From the NCBI GenBank assembly GCA_002720855.1, contig PBIN01000014.1, positions 1 through 64,000 on the forward strand: 64,000 bases of DNA, written 5' to 3'. The position numbers and the translations under genes are program-made. Shown piece by piece: positions 35,438 through 44,810 of this stretch. Every line of letters starts with the position of its first letter. Position 1 is the first letter of the stretch. The notes under the pieces were generated by a model. That model was given only the letters and a program-made list of their open reading frames with translations, was not told the origin of the DNA and made no database searches. Source of the DNA: Rhodospirillaceae bacterium. Its GTDB lineage: Bacteria > Pseudomonadota > Alphaproteobacteria > MPNO01 > UBA2964.

Positions 35438-37240
35438 ATGACTGAGCTTTCCCACATCCGTAATTTCTCAATTGTCGCGCATATCGATCACGGCAAATCG
35501 ACGTTGGCAGACCGGCTTATTCAGGTTTGTGGCGGGGGGTCTGAGCGTGAGCTCAAAGAACAGATGCTCGATACCATGGACATCGAGCGCGAGCGTGGTA
35601 TCACAATCAAGGCGCAGACGGTTCGGCTGAACTACAAAGCCAAAGATGGCGAAACCTATCAGCTGAACCTGATGGACACGCCCGGCCATGTCGATTTCAC
35701 CTATGAAGTCAGCCGGTCGCTTTCTGCCTGCGAAGGCTCGCTCCTGGTTGTCGATGCGAGTCAAGGCGTTGAAGCCCAGACATTGGCCAATGTCTATCTA
35801 GCGTTGGATGCCGATCACGAAATCATCCCGGTTCTGAACAAGATCGATCTGCCGGCGGCTGAACCCGAACGCATCCGCTCCCAAATCGAAGACGTTATCG
35901 GTTTGGACGCCAGTGAAGCGATACAGGTTTCCGCAAAAACCGGCGTTGGTATCGAAGACGTTCTTGAATCTCTGGTGCAGCGTCTGCCTGCGCCTTCCGG
36001 TGAAAAAGACGCGCCGCTAAAAGCCCTTCTTGTCGATAGCTGGTACGACGCCTATCTCGGCGTCATTGTCCTGGTACGGATTAAGGACGGTGTTCTCAAG
36101 CGCGGCATGAAAGTAAAATTTATGGCGACAGATGCGGTCCATCACATTGACAGTGTCGGGGTGTTCTCGCCCAAGCGACAGAATGTTGATGCGCTGTATC
36201 CCGGCGAAATAGGATTTATTACTGCCTCGATCAAACATGTTGCCGAGACGCAGGTTGGTGACACGATTGTTGAAGAGAAATCGACAATCACCGAACCGCT
36301 GGCTGGTTTTCAGCCATCCGTGCCAGTCGTCTTTTGCGGGCTGTTTCCTGTGGATGCCGCTGATTTTGAGGATTTACGCGACAGTCTCGCCAAGTTGAGG
36401 CTAAACGATTCCAGCTTCCACTATGAAGCTGAGACATCTGCCGCCCTTGGCTTTGGCTTCCGTTGCGGTTTTCTCGGACTCCTTCATCTCGAAATAGTGC
36501 AGGAACGGCTCCAACGCGAATTCGATCTCGATCTCATTACCACCGCGCCGTCGGTCATTTATCGCGTTCACCTGAAGAATGGCGATGTCGAGGAAATACA
36601 TAACCCTGCTGACTGGCCTGACCCAACCCAGATTGACCGGATTGAAGAACCGTGGATTAAAGCGACCATCCTGGTACCGGACGATTTTCTTGGTCCCGTA
36701 TTGGCGCTGTGCCAGGAACGTCGCGGCGAACAGATCGAGCTTACATATGCCGGCAGCCGGGCGATGGCGGTATATCGTCTGCCGCTCAATGAGGTGGTGT
36801 TCGATTTTTATGACCGGCTGAAATCGGTAACCCGCGGCTATGCCAGCTTTGACTATCAGCTCGAGGACTATCGCGAAGGTGAGTTGGTGAAAGTCACAAT
36901 TCTGGTCAACTCCGAACCTGTCGACGCGTTGTCGATGATCGTTCACCGGACGCAATCCGAATATCGCGGCCGGGGTATTTGCACCCGGCTCAAAGACCTG
37001 GTGCCGCGACAGCTTTTCAAAATTCCAATTCAGGCGGCGATTGGCGGCAAGGTCATCGCCCGCGAAACGATCAGTGCCATGCGTAAGGATGTGACCGCCA
37101 AATGCTATGGCGGGGACGTATCGCGTAAACGCAAACTGCTGGAAAAGCAGAAAGAGGGAAAGAAGCGGATGCGTCAATTCGGATCGGTGGAAATTCCCCA
37201 GTCAGCCTTCATCGAGGCGCTGAGGATTGGCGGCGAGTAA
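35438..37240 (+). CDS. lepA: Elongation factor 4 (LepA)
   Basis: A 600-residue translational GTPase that acts on the ribosome (back-translocation / initiation or assembly roles have been proposed). The start is the ATG at 35438 ([15 protein letters not shown]), which gives the normal length; an upstream in-frame start would add 15 unlike residues. G1 is [15 protein letters not shown]2 the [10 protein letters not shown] region, G3 DTPGHVDF, G4 NKIDLP. The C-terminus [20 protein letters not shown] is the LepA-specific tail. A 9-bp gap separates it from the small convergent membrane gene. Confidence 0.98.
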   Translation: MTELSHIRNFSIVAHIDHGKSTLADRLIQVCGGGSERELKEQMLDTMDIERERGITIKAQTVRLNYKAKDGETYQLNLMDTPGHVDFTYEVSRSLSACEGSLLVVDASQGVEAQTLANVYLALDADHEIIPVLNKIDLPAAEPERIRSQIEDVIGLDASEAIQVSAKTGVGIEDVLESLVQRLPAPSGEKDAPLKALLVDSWYDAYLGVIVLVRIKDGVLKRGMKVKFMATDAVHHIDSVGVFSPKRQNVDALYPGEIGFITASIKHVAETQVGDTIVEEKSTITEPLAGFQPSVPVVFCGLFPVDAADFEDLRDSLAKLRLNDSSFHYEAETSAALGFGFRCGFLGLLHLEIVQERLQREFDLDLITTAPSVIYRVHLKNGDVEEIHNPADWPDPTQIDRIEEPWIKATILVPDDFLGPVLALCQERRGEQIELTYAGSRAMAVYRLPLNEVVFDFYDRLKSVTRGYASFDYQLEDYREGELVKVTILVNSEPVDALSMIVHRTQSEYRGRGICTRLKDLVPRQLFKIPIQAAIGGKVIARETISAMRKDVTAKCYGGDVSRKRKLLEKQKEGKKRMRQFGSVEIPQSAFIEALRIGGE

Positions 37241-37248
37241 ACGTTAAA

Positions 37249-37563
37249 TTAGCGTCGATGTCCGCCGCCCGCGCGGCGCCGTCTGCGCCCCGTCCACACA
37301 AGAAGCAACCCTGGTACACCAAACACGGCCCAACCCGGCCACAGCAATATGGTTGTAATAACGGGCTCCCAAAGCCATGGAGCGACGTAACGCTGGATTC
37401 CGGCCTGGCTGACGCTGAGGCTTTGTGCGTCGAGCTTGAACCAGAGCTCGCCCAGCGCAACCATTTTCCATCCGCCATTGGCGACGGCTTGCCACGCTTC
37501 ATATCCCGCGGCGGCAACCGCCAGAACGAGAAAAATATACCCGATGACCCGAACAACAATCAC
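37249..37563 (-). CDS. Small two-helix membrane protein, unknown function
   Basis: A 104-residue protein with a hydrophobic N-terminal helix (VVRVIGYIFLVLAVAAAGYE) and a second near the C-terminus (WEPVITTILLWPGWAVFGVP), ending in an Arg-rich tail. Such proteins are common near lepA in alphaproteobacteria by my recollection. Not recognised to function. Convergent with lepA. Confidence 0.65.
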   Translation of the reverse strand: MIVVRVIGYIFLVLAVAAAGYEAWQAVANGGWKMVALGELWFKLDAQSLSVSQAGIQRYVAPWLWEPVITTILLWPGWAVFGVPGLLLVWTGRRRRRAGGGHRR

Positions 37564-37694
37564 GTGACCGCTCCTATGACGCGTCGCTCGCCCAGAGCCT
37601 AATAAGGCTCTGACATTGCTGCAAGTTTTGTATTGAAACGCGAACCGCGCCTAATGCTTGAGATATTGGCCTATGATGCTAAGTTGGCGCCGCC

Positions 37695-37784
<90 letters not shown>

Positions 37785-37793
37785 TAAAACTAT

Positions 37794-37820
37794 AGGGCCC
37801 GTTTGCGGCCCTTTATTTTT
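37794..37820 (+). terminator. Rho-independent terminator after tRNA-Ser
   Basis: AGGGCC (37794-37799) pairs with GGCCCT (37807-37812) around a 7-nt loop, followed by TTATTTTT. It begins 9 bp beyond the tRNA CCA, so it terminates the tRNA transcript. The rest of the gap up to 38049 holds no gene that I can support. Confidence 0.8.
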
Positions 37821-38049
37821 GGAGAAGCGAGAACGGGATAGGCTACTTCATTCAGATCCGCCCAAGGGCGGACATTCGAACAGCTTCTGCAGCCAAATGT
37901 AGTCCTTGGTAAATGGAAATTAGCCTACTGGGGCTATGAATTTCACAAACCCACCATCACCCAAAATTCGTTCTGAGCGATTGATCCATTCAGGCCCAAT
38001 TACCGTATAACATAGTGAGAATTAAATCTCGTACAGAAAGGATAATAAA

Positions 38050-38292
38050 ATGCGTGATCAATATTCGGTCGTAATGGATGAGAACAAAAACCCCTTGCGG
38101 ACTCTCCCGAAACCGCAGCGTTTTCAGGCGATGGTTTTTCTTTCGCTGATGTGGACATGTGTGTTTTGTGTCGCCATTGGGTCCTGGGCATGGTGGGGCG
38201 AAATGGTCGTTGGTCACCTGGCTTTGGCCTTAGGCGTATTGATAACTGGCGCCACATTTACGTCGGCCAGAAAAGTAGATGGAAAGCGATAA
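38050..38292 (+). CDS. Small membrane protein, unknown function
   Basis: An 80-residue protein with two hydrophobic segments (MVFLSLMWTCVFCVAIGSWAW and MVVGHLALALGVLITGATFT) separated by a short loop, and a GAAAGGA ribosome site upstream. Codon use looks coding. No family recognised. It is the first gene after the tRNA-Ser. Confidence 0.6.
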   Translation: MRDQYSVVMDENKNPLRTLPKPQRFQAMVFLSLMWTCVFCVAIGSWAWWGEMVVGHLALALGVLITGATFTSARKVDGKR

Positions 38293-38358
38293 CAAGGTTT
38301 TACGGTCTGTTTAGCTCTAAAGCGCTCGCTAATCATCAACGAAAAAAAGGTTTGAGCT

Positions 38359-39138
38359 TTGAGCGTCCTTCCGATGTTCGAAGTTTCTGACAGCGTACTC
38401 TCTTCGTTTGCGCATCCATGCAACGTTGCTGTCATAGGAGCGTCTGGGGGTATCGGAAATGCATTCCTGCAGGTTCTTTCCGATGACTCCGCCGAGCCCA
38501 AACTCATCGCTTTCTCGCGTATAACCAGCCCTAATAAAAAACTGGAATGGCTTAACTCAGAGCTCCAGCTCGAAAATGAAACCTCTATAATAGAGGCGGC
38601 CAATTTTGCGAAAAAGAGCTTAGGGACACTAAGCGCGGTTTATGTCACCACAGGGCTTTTACATGAAAGCGATTATGTGCGGCCGGAAAAGTCTTGGCGC
38701 AGCTTGGATGCTTATGCCCTTGAGAGGGTATTGCGTGTCAATACCGTGGGCCCATCCTTAGTGGCGAAACATTTTTTGCCTCTCTTGAAGAAAGACAGCA
38801 AATCCGTCTTTGCTTGTCTTTCGGCTCGGGTTGGCAGCATTGAGGATAATCGACTAGGCGGTTGGTACGCCTACCGCGCCTCAAAGGCAGCGCTAAATAT
38901 GATTCTGAAGACCCTCTCGATAGAACTTGCAAGATCACACCCAAAAGCCATCTGCGTCGGACTACATCCAGGGACGGTTGATACGGCTCTCTCAAGGCCT
39001 TTCCAGGGTAACGTGAAGCCAGACAAGTTGTTCACGCCTGAAAAGTCCGCAAGTGCAATGTTGTCGGTGGTCAACAGGTTGCGACAGGCTGACACCGGTA
39101 AATGTTTCGCTTGGAATGGTGAAGTCATTCCTTATTAG
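38359..39138 (+). CDS. SDR-family oxidoreductase (C-factor-like)
   Basis: A 259-residue short-chain dehydrogenase. The dinucleotide motif is VIGASGGIGNAFLQ, with a catalytic Tyr-x3-Lys in AYRASKAALN and the active-site serine in CLSARVG. VNTVGPSLVAKHFLPLL and GLHPGTVDTALSRPF resemble the CsgA/C-factor-like SDR group. A TTG start at 38359 has an AAAGG at 8 nt; an ATG five codons later (38374) is the alternative. Substrate unknown. Confidence 0.85.
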   Translation: MSVLPMFEVSDSVLSSFAHPCNVAVIGASGGIGNAFLQVLSDDSAEPKLIAFSRITSPNKKLEWLNSELQLENETSIIEAANFAKKSLGTLSAVYVTTGLLHESDYVRPEKSWRSLDAYALERVLRVNTVGPSLVAKHFLPLLKKDSKSVFACLSARVGSIEDNRLGGWYAYRASKAALNMILKTLSIELARSHPKAICVGLHPGTVDTALSRPFQGNVKPDKLFTPEKSASAMLSVVNRLRQADTGKCFAWNGEVIPY

Positions 39139-39215
39139 TAGACTCAAAAAAGACAAAGAAAATGAAAACATCATCGCTTAAATTCGATGATAGCCCCCTA
39201 TCCCCATAGCCGATC

Positions 39216-39335
39216 ATGGGTGTCGGCTCCTTCGATCTTACGATATCGGAAGTTGGTGAGCCAAACGCGTTGGCCGTGTTCGGATTGGGACTGCTGGGTC
39301 CTGGCTATATGCGGCGGCGCAGCCAGCATGTCTAA
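39216..39335 (+). pseudogene. Orphan PEP-CTERM sorting signal (3' end of a lost exported gene)
   Basis: The frame ending at the TAA at 39333-39335 encodes 39 residues from an ATG at 39216, finishing VGEPNALAVFGLGLLGPGY then MRRRSQHV. That is a textbook PEP-CTERM sorting tag: Glu-Pro, a hydrophobic helix, then an Arg cluster. The stop TAG at 39207 cuts the frame upstream, so only the C-terminal tag of an exosortase substrate is left. A terminator follows at once, as for a normal gene end. No signal peptide or passenger domain remains nearby. Confidence 0.7.
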
Positions 39336-39362
39336 ACCAAGACGGTAACTGGTATTTTAGTC

Positions 39363-39394
39363 TCGGCGGCTAAGAGGACGCCGCCGATTTCTTT
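39363..39394 (+). terminator. Rho-independent terminator after the PEP-CTERM remnant
   Basis: TCGGCGGC (39363-39370) pairs perfectly with GCCGCCGA (39380-39387), 9-nt loop, followed by TTTCTTT. It lies 27 bp after the PEP-CTERM stop and just beyond the end of the convergent secreted-lectin gene, so it may serve both. Confidence 0.7.
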
Positions 39395-39415
39395 GCTTTA
39401 GGTCTTGCGCCGTTA

Positions 39416-39946
39416 CTATTTCACAACGACCCATTGTTTAAATTTACTGTCGATTGATGCGCAATCGGCGTACGTCATATCGCGTGACATAAACGGGCCA
39501 GCTGACCGGCTCGCCGCTGCAACGACGACGCATTTAGAGGTGTCGTCGGCAATCCGAATTTCTTTGCTGCCTGCGTCATAAACGAATTTCTGCGAAGCCT
39601 TGCCGGAGACGCAATCCAGCAGGCCAAAAGGCACGGACTTATTCTTGGGATCGCTTAGCGTCATGCATTTGCCTTTATACGGTACCGATCGGATTTGCCC
39701 GCTTTTCACATCATATGAAAATTGTGTGTCTTGGCCGCGCCCTGCGGGTTTGCACGTATGGGCTTGCAGCGTTTCGGCAAAGCCACGCCCTTTGGTATCG
39801 ATACACCAGCCAAGCTTGTCCTTTTCATCGAGATTGTCAGCGAGATAAATCACTGGTGTAGCTGATTTAAGCTGAGGCGGCTCCGCGTTTACGGGTGGCG
39901 CACACAGTGCTACCGCTGCACCTAAGAATACTAAAAATTTCATCAT
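39416..39946 (-). CDS. Secreted ricin-B-like lectin-domain protein
   Basis: Signal peptide MMKFLVFLGAAVALCAPPVNA, then a single domain with ricin-type beta-trefoil repeats: LGWCIDTKG, GKCMTLSDP, SKCVVVAAA and a closing FKQWVVV, with disulfide-type cysteines. I start at the ATG at 39946 because AAGGAG lies 8 nt upstream; a longer reading frame to 39991 lacks that. Predicted carbohydrate binding outside the cytoplasm. A second secreted protein lies upstream on the same strand. Confidence 0.78.
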   Translation of the reverse strand: MMKFLVFLGAAVALCAPPVNAEPPQLKSATPVIYLADNLDEKDKLGWCIDTKGRGFAETLQAHTCKPAGRGQDTQFSYDVKSGQIRSVPYKGKCMTLSDPKNKSVPFGLLDCVSGKASQKFVYDAGSKEIRIADDTSKCVVVAAASRSAGPFMSRDMTYADCASIDSKFKQWVVVK

Positions 39947-39987
39947 CGCTTGCTCTCCTTTATCCGTTCGTAGTTTAAGAATTTTGT

Positions 39988-40974
39988 TCATTCAAGGACC
40001 TTTCTGAACAACACCAGATTGTCCAGGATTAGATTGGACGACCAGATAAACAGTGCATCGGCGCCTGGGGTATCGAATACATCGGTAAAGCTTGTATAGG
40101 ACCGTTTGTTGCCTACGCCCACGGTTTGGTTTGTGAACGTCACGGCGTTTGGCCAATTTGAGTCGTCGAATTCCGCCTTCATCCAGTTCATTGGAATAGC
40201 CCAGTGTGCGCCGGATATTTGAGTGCCGTCGTCGGCGGCTTCCGTATCGCAGGCCGAACTGTCACGCCTGTTGCCGATAACTTTCAGGCAGCTCCGGTCT
40301 TTCAGTGGGGCCGTATAGAACGTTTGCGCCCGCCAACTGTCATCTGTCAGTAAAACCGTCTTTCCGGATTTATCCTTAAAGTGCGCCACCAGACCGCCAT
40401 CGCCGGGATGGTGATCCGAGCCCCAACTGCTCTCGGTCCCTACACCAAGATTTTCCTCCGAGTCGACCAGTTTAAAAGCAACTGTCACCGGCCGTTTTGC
40501 TTTGAAACGAACAACCGAAGAGTTGAAAGGCGAGAAGGGTACGGGATCAACCGCTATCAATTTGCCGTTTACAAACAGTTCGAAATAGTTGTCCGCGAAA
40601 ATATAGGCGACGAACTCTTCCAGGCCACCCGCATCGAAGACGGGGATACGGGAACGATCAACCTCGGCGAGACTGCCGGGTGTCGTGCCCGTGCAAACAT
40701 TGTGCAGATCAGGTGCTTTTCTGGCGGTCAGGAAATGGGTTTCGGCCGGTACAATCCATTCTTTTCCGTCCTCTGAGGTGATCTTCCCAACGGCACTGAC
40801 GCGCCCGCGAGACCAACCGAAACTACTCTTGCACTGATATAGTCCCTTGTTGGTGATTTCCCCGGGGCCTTTGGTGAAGCTGGGCGATTGTGCAAACACC
40901 CCGAAAGACAGAATGCTTAAGAATCCGATCAACAAAACCGCACCAGTTTTAATCAACATTTCGCTTGAAATCAT
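39988..40974 (-). CDS. Exported protein of unknown function, galactose-binding-like fold suspected
   Basis: A 328-residue protein with a signal peptide (MLIKTGAVLLIGFLSILSFG..VFA). Mature-part features include FVAYIFADNYFELFVNGKLIAV, DDSWRAQTFYT and ALFIWSSNLILDNLVLF, reminiscent of carbohydrate-binding beta-sandwich accessory domains of glycosidases, but I do not see a catalytic domain. It is the first of two secreted genes on the minus strand, the second being the ricin-like lectin. Convergence with nothing; it diverges from the Rieske gene at 41109. Function unknown. Confidence 0.65.
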   Translation of the reverse strand: MISSEMLIKTGAVLLIGFLSILSFGVFAQSPSFTKGPGEITNKGLYQCKSSFGWSRGRVSAVGKITSEDGKEWIVPAETHFLTARKAPDLHNVCTGTTPGSLAEVDRSRIPVFDAGGLEEFVAYIFADNYFELFVNGKLIAVDPVPFSPFNSSVVRFKAKRPVTVAFKLVDSEENLGVGTESSWGSDHHPGDGGLVAHFKDKSGKTVLLTDDSWRAQTFYTAPLKDRSCLKVIGNRRDSSACDTEAADDGTQISGAHWAIPMNWMKAEFDDSNWPNAVTFTNQTVGVGNKRSYTSFTDVFDTPGADALFIWSSNLILDNLVLFRKVLE

Positions 40975-41108
40975 GAGTGCTCGTTATTCCTCAGGAAGGA
41001 CACGGTTCAATATGCCCCATTCCGTCGATTGTCGTCTTCCGCTATTCTGCCCGAAATAAAAACTGGGGGCGGCGGCATCAGTGCGCGGCCCATAGATGGA
41101 GTAGGCCA

Positions 41109-42299
41109 ATGGCGGTAAGCGCCGGATCCGAGATCCCTGATCTTCCCGAGACTCATTATCTTGATAACCGAATTTATTTCGATCAGGAAATTTATTCTCA
41201 GGAACAATCGGATGTTTTTGCCAAGGTCTGGCTGTTTGTGTGTCATGAAAGTGAATTGGCACAGCCTGGTGATTTTCGCACGACCCTGGCCGCTGGAAAG
41301 CCGGTTGTTATCGTACGCGGGCAAGATGACGTTATTCGCACCTTCTACAATATTTGCCGGCATCGGGCCTCGCCGGTGGTGCGGTCAGATGCAGGAAATG
41401 CAACCGAGTTTCAGTGTTTTTATCATTTGTGGACCTATGGTCTGGACGGGGCCTGCACCGGAATTACCAAGCCCGCAGGTTATAAGGCGGTCAATCTCGA
41501 TCGCAGCAAGCTTGGGCTAATTCCCATTCGGACCGAAACCATCGCCGGTCTGGTGTTTATTTGCCTGAACGAGGACGCTCCGGATCTCAAGACATTTCTC
41601 GGCGACATTATGGACCCTCTAATGGACCCGCTTGGTGGCGAGCCGCTGGACGTGTTCCATTTCCACAAGGCCGATATCGCGACGAATTGGAAGTTATGGC
41701 AGGACAATAACAGCGAACGTTATCACAGCATGCTGCATGTGATTAACCGCAAGACCCAGCCCTGGGTGAAGGGCAAGACGAGCCCGATGAAACTTCGTCT
41801 CGGTGAAAACGGTCATAGCGGCTATTGGTCGGACGGGGTCGCCGAGGTCGATTATGCTGCCGGTGGTTATGCGGGGGTATCATCCGGTATTCTGCCGGGT
41901 TTGCGCGAGAATGAGATGCGGGTCATCAATCTCTTTCCCGACACCATGGTCAATATCCGATCGAACGTCATTCGGATCGATCGCATGGTGCCGATAAGTC
42001 CCGGCTGCACGCGCATTGAATGGTGGGGGCTTGGTCTGAGAGATGTATCGGAGGAGGTGCGGAGCGAGCGATTGCGACACCATAATATGTTCTGGGGTCC
42101 GGCGGGCCGGAATCTTGGTGAGGATATAATCGCGGTGGAGGAGCAGTGGGCAGCAATGAGCGCCGATGTCGTGCGCTACAGCATTCTCGCCCGTGAGGAG
42201 GAGTTAAATCCCACCGATGATGCGAATCTGCGAGCGTATTATCAGGAGTGGGGTCGGCTTACCGGCCGGGCACCCAATGCACCATTTGATGCCGTTTGA
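41109..42299 (+). CDS. Aromatic-ring-hydroxylating dioxygenase alpha subunit (Rieske)
   Basis: A 396-residue oxygenase subunit starting at the ATG at 41109 behind GGAG; the open frame upstream of it is not protein-like. The Rieske 2Fe-2S site is Cys83-x-His85 and Cys103-x2-His106 (CRHRASPV, CFYHLWTY). The mononuclear iron site lies in the DNNSERYHSMLH stretch with His206 and His210, and the acidic bridging residue close by. A beta-subunit gene follows at 42315, so this is an alpha-beta type enzyme. Ferredoxin and reductase are not in the window. Substrate unknown; the catabolic neighbourhood suggests an aromatic acid. Confidence 0.9.
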   Translation: MAVSAGSEIPDLPETHYLDNRIYFDQEIYSQEQSDVFAKVWLFVCHESELAQPGDFRTTLAAGKPVVIVRGQDDVIRTFYNICRHRASPVVRSDAGNATEFQCFYHLWTYGLDGACTGITKPAGYKAVNLDRSKLGLIPIRTETIAGLVFICLNEDAPDLKTFLGDIMDPLMDPLGGEPLDVFHFHKADIATNWKLWQDNNSERYHSMLHVINRKTQPWVKGKTSPMKLRLGENGHSGYWSDGVAEVDYAAGGYAGVSSGILPGLRENEMRVINLFPDTMVNIRSNVIRIDRMVPISPGCTRIEWWGLGLRDVSEEVRSERLRHHNMFWGPAGRNLGEDIIAVEEQWAAMSADVVRYSILAREEELNPTDDANLRAYYQEWGRLTGRAPNAPFDAV

Positions 42300-42314
42300 A
42301 CCGGGCGGTTGGTT

Positions 42315-42788
42315 GTGGAAAAAGAACTTGCCCAACTTCTCGATAAAGAGGCCATATTTGACCTGATCCGGGTGACGGCAGCGCGGCTCGATGACGAGGC
42401 GCTGGAGGAATGGCTCACCCTTTTTGCACCAGACTCTTTCTACGAAATTGCCGCTGCCAGCCCGGAAATTCAGAGCGCGATGTCATGGTGGAAATCAAGC
42501 CGCGAAGAACTTGAAAAGATTCTGTCAGAGGTGACCGAGCATGTACGTGACCCCGGAAAGCGGCTTCATCTCGTGACACCAATTTTAGCGGAGATCAACG
42601 GCAATAATGCCAGCGCGATTTCACATTTTTCGATCACGCGGACGGACACAGATGGACGAAGTTCTCTTTATGTTGCCGGTCGATACGAAGACGAACTTGT
42701 CAAAATAGATGGGCGCTGGCTCTATGCAAGTCATCGTGCGGTTTTAGATACGAGAATGGTCGAACCTTTTACGCATTTGCCGCTTTAG
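42315..42788 (+). CDS. Aromatic-ring-hydroxylating dioxygenase beta subunit
   Basis: A 157-residue SnoaL/NTF2-like fold protein. AIFDLIRVTAARLDDEALEEW, LFAPDSFYEIAA and LYVAGRYEDELVKIDGRWLY are typical of the small subunit, which stabilises the alpha3-beta3 oxygenase. The start may be GTG at 42315 (GGGCGG 6 nt upstream) or the TTG two codons earlier. Adjacent, downstream of the alpha gene by 15 bp, confirming the pair. Confidence 0.85.
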   Translation: MEKELAQLLDKEAIFDLIRVTAARLDDEALEEWLTLFAPDSFYEIAAASPEIQSAMSWWKSSREELEKILSEVTEHVRDPGKRLHLVTPILAEINGNNASAISHFSITRTDTDGRSSLYVAGRYEDELVKIDGRWLYASHRAVLDTRMVEPFTHLPL

Positions 42789-42792
42789 AAGC

Positions 42793-42837
42793 AGTAACGC
42801 CCCCGAGCATTTCCAGATAATCGTCGAGGCTATTACG
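42793..42837 (-). pseudogene. Remnant of a WYL-regulator 3' end
   Basis: On the minus strand this spells RNSLDDYLEMLGGVT, which resembles the end of the intact WYL regulator at 43727 (HEFDDYLETLRSVT). A stop lies directly upstream in frame, so only the tail is left. The core 24 bp agree at about 21 positions with the WYL gene (hand alignment). It lies between the dioxygenase beta gene and the GH108 gene; the rest of this 190-bp gap shows nothing. Confidence 0.4.
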
Positions 42838-42979
42838 TCAAAAACTCATTTGCCTTGGCGTTGGTGTATCTCGTGGGCATGGAAATTCAAGGTTTTCCTA
42901 TGCCCCACTACTGGTTGTATTTGTGTGATGATGTTAAACAATGACGGTCAGTTGATCGATTTCGGAGTAGGGAACTGCA

Positions 42980-43713
42980 ATGAAGAAAAATTTTGAAAAT
43001 TCGCTCAAGCATGTGCTTATCCATGAAGGCGGTTGGGCAGATCATCCCAGGGACCCAGGTGGTGCGACAATGAAAGGTGTTACTCTTGCGACCTTCCGAC
43101 GCCATTTCGGCGAAGCGAAATCCAAGAGGGCTTTGCGTAACATATCCGATGACCAACTTCGTCAAATCTACCGATCGGGCTATTGGGATAGATGCCGCTG
43201 CGATCAACTCCCGTCCGGCGTCGATTATGCAGTATTTGATGCCGCGGTGAATTCTGGTCCGGGGCGCAGTGCAAAATGGCTACAGGCCGTCATTGGCGCA
43301 AAGCAGGATGGAGGGATCGGGCCTAAGACCTTGCTTTGGTTAAACAACACGACCCTGTTTTAGTCATCGAAAAGATGTGCGATGGTCGCCTAAATTTCCT
43401 GCGTCGTCTTGATACATTCGATACGTTTGGCAAAGGCTGGACGCGCCGTGTGGAAGGGGTACGGGCCACGGCACTCGCATTGGCAACAGGAAAAACACCT
43501 GAAATCAAACCTTCGGTCGAATTCAGGACCACCCGCAAAGGTTCTTCCGGCCTATGGGTTCGAAAACTGCAGCAAGCGCTTGAAATACATGTAGATGGAA
43601 AATTTGGCAAAGACACCGAAGCAGTTCTTAAAGCCTGGCAGGAGGCTCAAGGCCTCCAACCTGATGGCATTGCGGGGCGCAATACCTACCGCGCTCTAGG
43701 TCTGCTCGCGTGA
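42980..43713 (+). pseudogene. Frameshifted GH108 lysozyme-like/peptidoglycan-binding gene
   Basis: The first part (42980-about 43330) encodes a glycoside hydrolase family 108 domain: LIHEGGWADHPRDPGGATMKG with the catalytic Glu, then IYRSGYWDRCRCDQLPSG. It hits a premature stop at 43363. The next frame, from about 43331, continues without break as ALVKQHDPVLVIEKMCDGRL and FGKGWTRRVEGVRATALAL, then a peptidoglycan-binding domain (SSGLWVRKLQQALEIHVDGKF..DGIAGRNTYRALGL). One base (a C at GACC/TTG near 43330) is missing. Related enzymes are phage endolysins or secretion-activating proteins. Single-base indel may be a real mutation or an assembly error. Confidence 0.8.
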
Positions 43714-43726
43714 ATTGAAACCTTAT

Positions 43727-44695
43727 TCACGTTGTCACGCTTCGCAGCGTTTCCAGATAGTCATCGAACTCGTGGCGCAGTGAGTCTGGAGACTCGATCT
43801 TCACCTGTCCCAGCCAGTCAGGATGGCAGAGTTCATGAATCAGTTCACGATGTCCCTGACAGTGTAGCTCGACAATAAGGCCGCCACGAACGCGACGCGT
43901 TTTCTGGCTGCGATGAAACCGGACTTTCTCAGCGCGTTTCGCCGCTTCGCCAGTGAAGCGCAATCGAATGTTGAGGATGTCATCGCCATGATAGATACCA
44001 AAACTATCTGCGGCCCAATCTTTCATGTTCCAATCGGTATGCGCTTCGAAGATCGTTCCGGTGGGTTTTACGTCTTCGATCAAATCAAGCCGGTATGTCG
44101 CGCGGATGTCGCCGCGCGCAGCTACCAGATATCCAAAGCGCCCGAATAATAGCCCCAATGGTTCAACGGTCCGCCAGCTGGCGCGGGGGCGTCCAAGTGA
44201 CCGATATCGTATTTCCAGTTTTTCGAAACCCTGGATAGCACGTTCAAATATTGCCATATGGGTTTCTTTGGCCTGGGTACGCGGTCCTGTGCGGCCAATG
44301 TGAGCAGTCCGGTTGATGAGCTCCTCTTCATCGAGCGCAAGATGACTGGATAAAGGTTTCTGGTTTGCCAGCAATTTAGCCAGGGCGTGTGCCGCCTGAC
44401 CTTCTGCAAGCGTCTGCAAATGACGTTCGAGTGCTGCCCGTTCGTTAGATTGCAATATCAGAAGCGCGTTTGGCAGATCGGCTTTTAAACGCCAGCGCTT
44501 TGTCAAATGGTGATCACTTTCGAGTCGGCTGGGTTCTGCCTCCAAGCCCAGTTCTGCCAGTCCCTGCAACATGCGCTCGACCGTTTTACGGCTGCGGCCG
44601 GTTCTCTGCATGAGTTGTTCGATGGTCAGGCCGAGCGAACTGACCTGCATCTCCAGAGCAAGCTCTAAAACATCGCGAAGTTTGGTATAGGCCAT
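43727..44695 (-). CDS. WYL-domain transcriptional regulator (YafY type)
   Basis: A 322-residue regulator. The N-terminal winged helix is SSLGLTIEQLMQRTGRSRKTVERMLQGL. The middle holds a WYL-type ligand-binding region (YRSLGRPRASWRTVEPLGLLFGRFGYLVAAR, where W.YL-type contacts are diverged) and the C-terminal WCX extension. WYL proteins sense nucleic acid or small ligands and control, among others, catabolic or defence loci. It stands between the lysozyme pseudogene and the orphan gene at 44811, so its targets are unclear; the aldolase operon and the dioxygenase pair are candidates. Confidence 0.85.
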   Translation of the reverse strand: MAYTKLRDVLELALEMQVSSLGLTIEQLMQRTGRSRKTVERMLQGLAELGLEAEPSRLESDHHLTKRWRLKADLPNALLILQSNERAALERHLQTLAEGQAAHALAKLLANQKPLSSHLALDEEELINRTAHIGRTGPRTQAKETHMAIFERAIQGFEKLEIRYRSLGRPRASWRTVEPLGLLFGRFGYLVAARGDIRATYRLDLIEDVKPTGTIFEAHTDWNMKDWAADSFGIYHGDDILNIRLRFTGEAAKRAEKVRFHRSQKTRRVRGGLIVELHCQGHRELIHELCHPDWLGQVKIESPDSLRHEFDDYLETLRSVTT

Positions 44696-44810
44696 CTACG
44701 CACTCCTGTTTTTTTATACCCCAAAAAATGACGAATAAGAAGGTTATCTTCTACATATCGGATAAACGATGGTTCAGCCGGAGTGGAGGCGGGCCGCTTA
44801 GTAGGAGAAA

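Noticed and set aside
37785-38049. Attachment-site duplication of the tRNA-Ser 3' end
   Set aside because: The last 20 bases of the tRNA are not repeated anywhere in the window that I can see, and there is no integrase.
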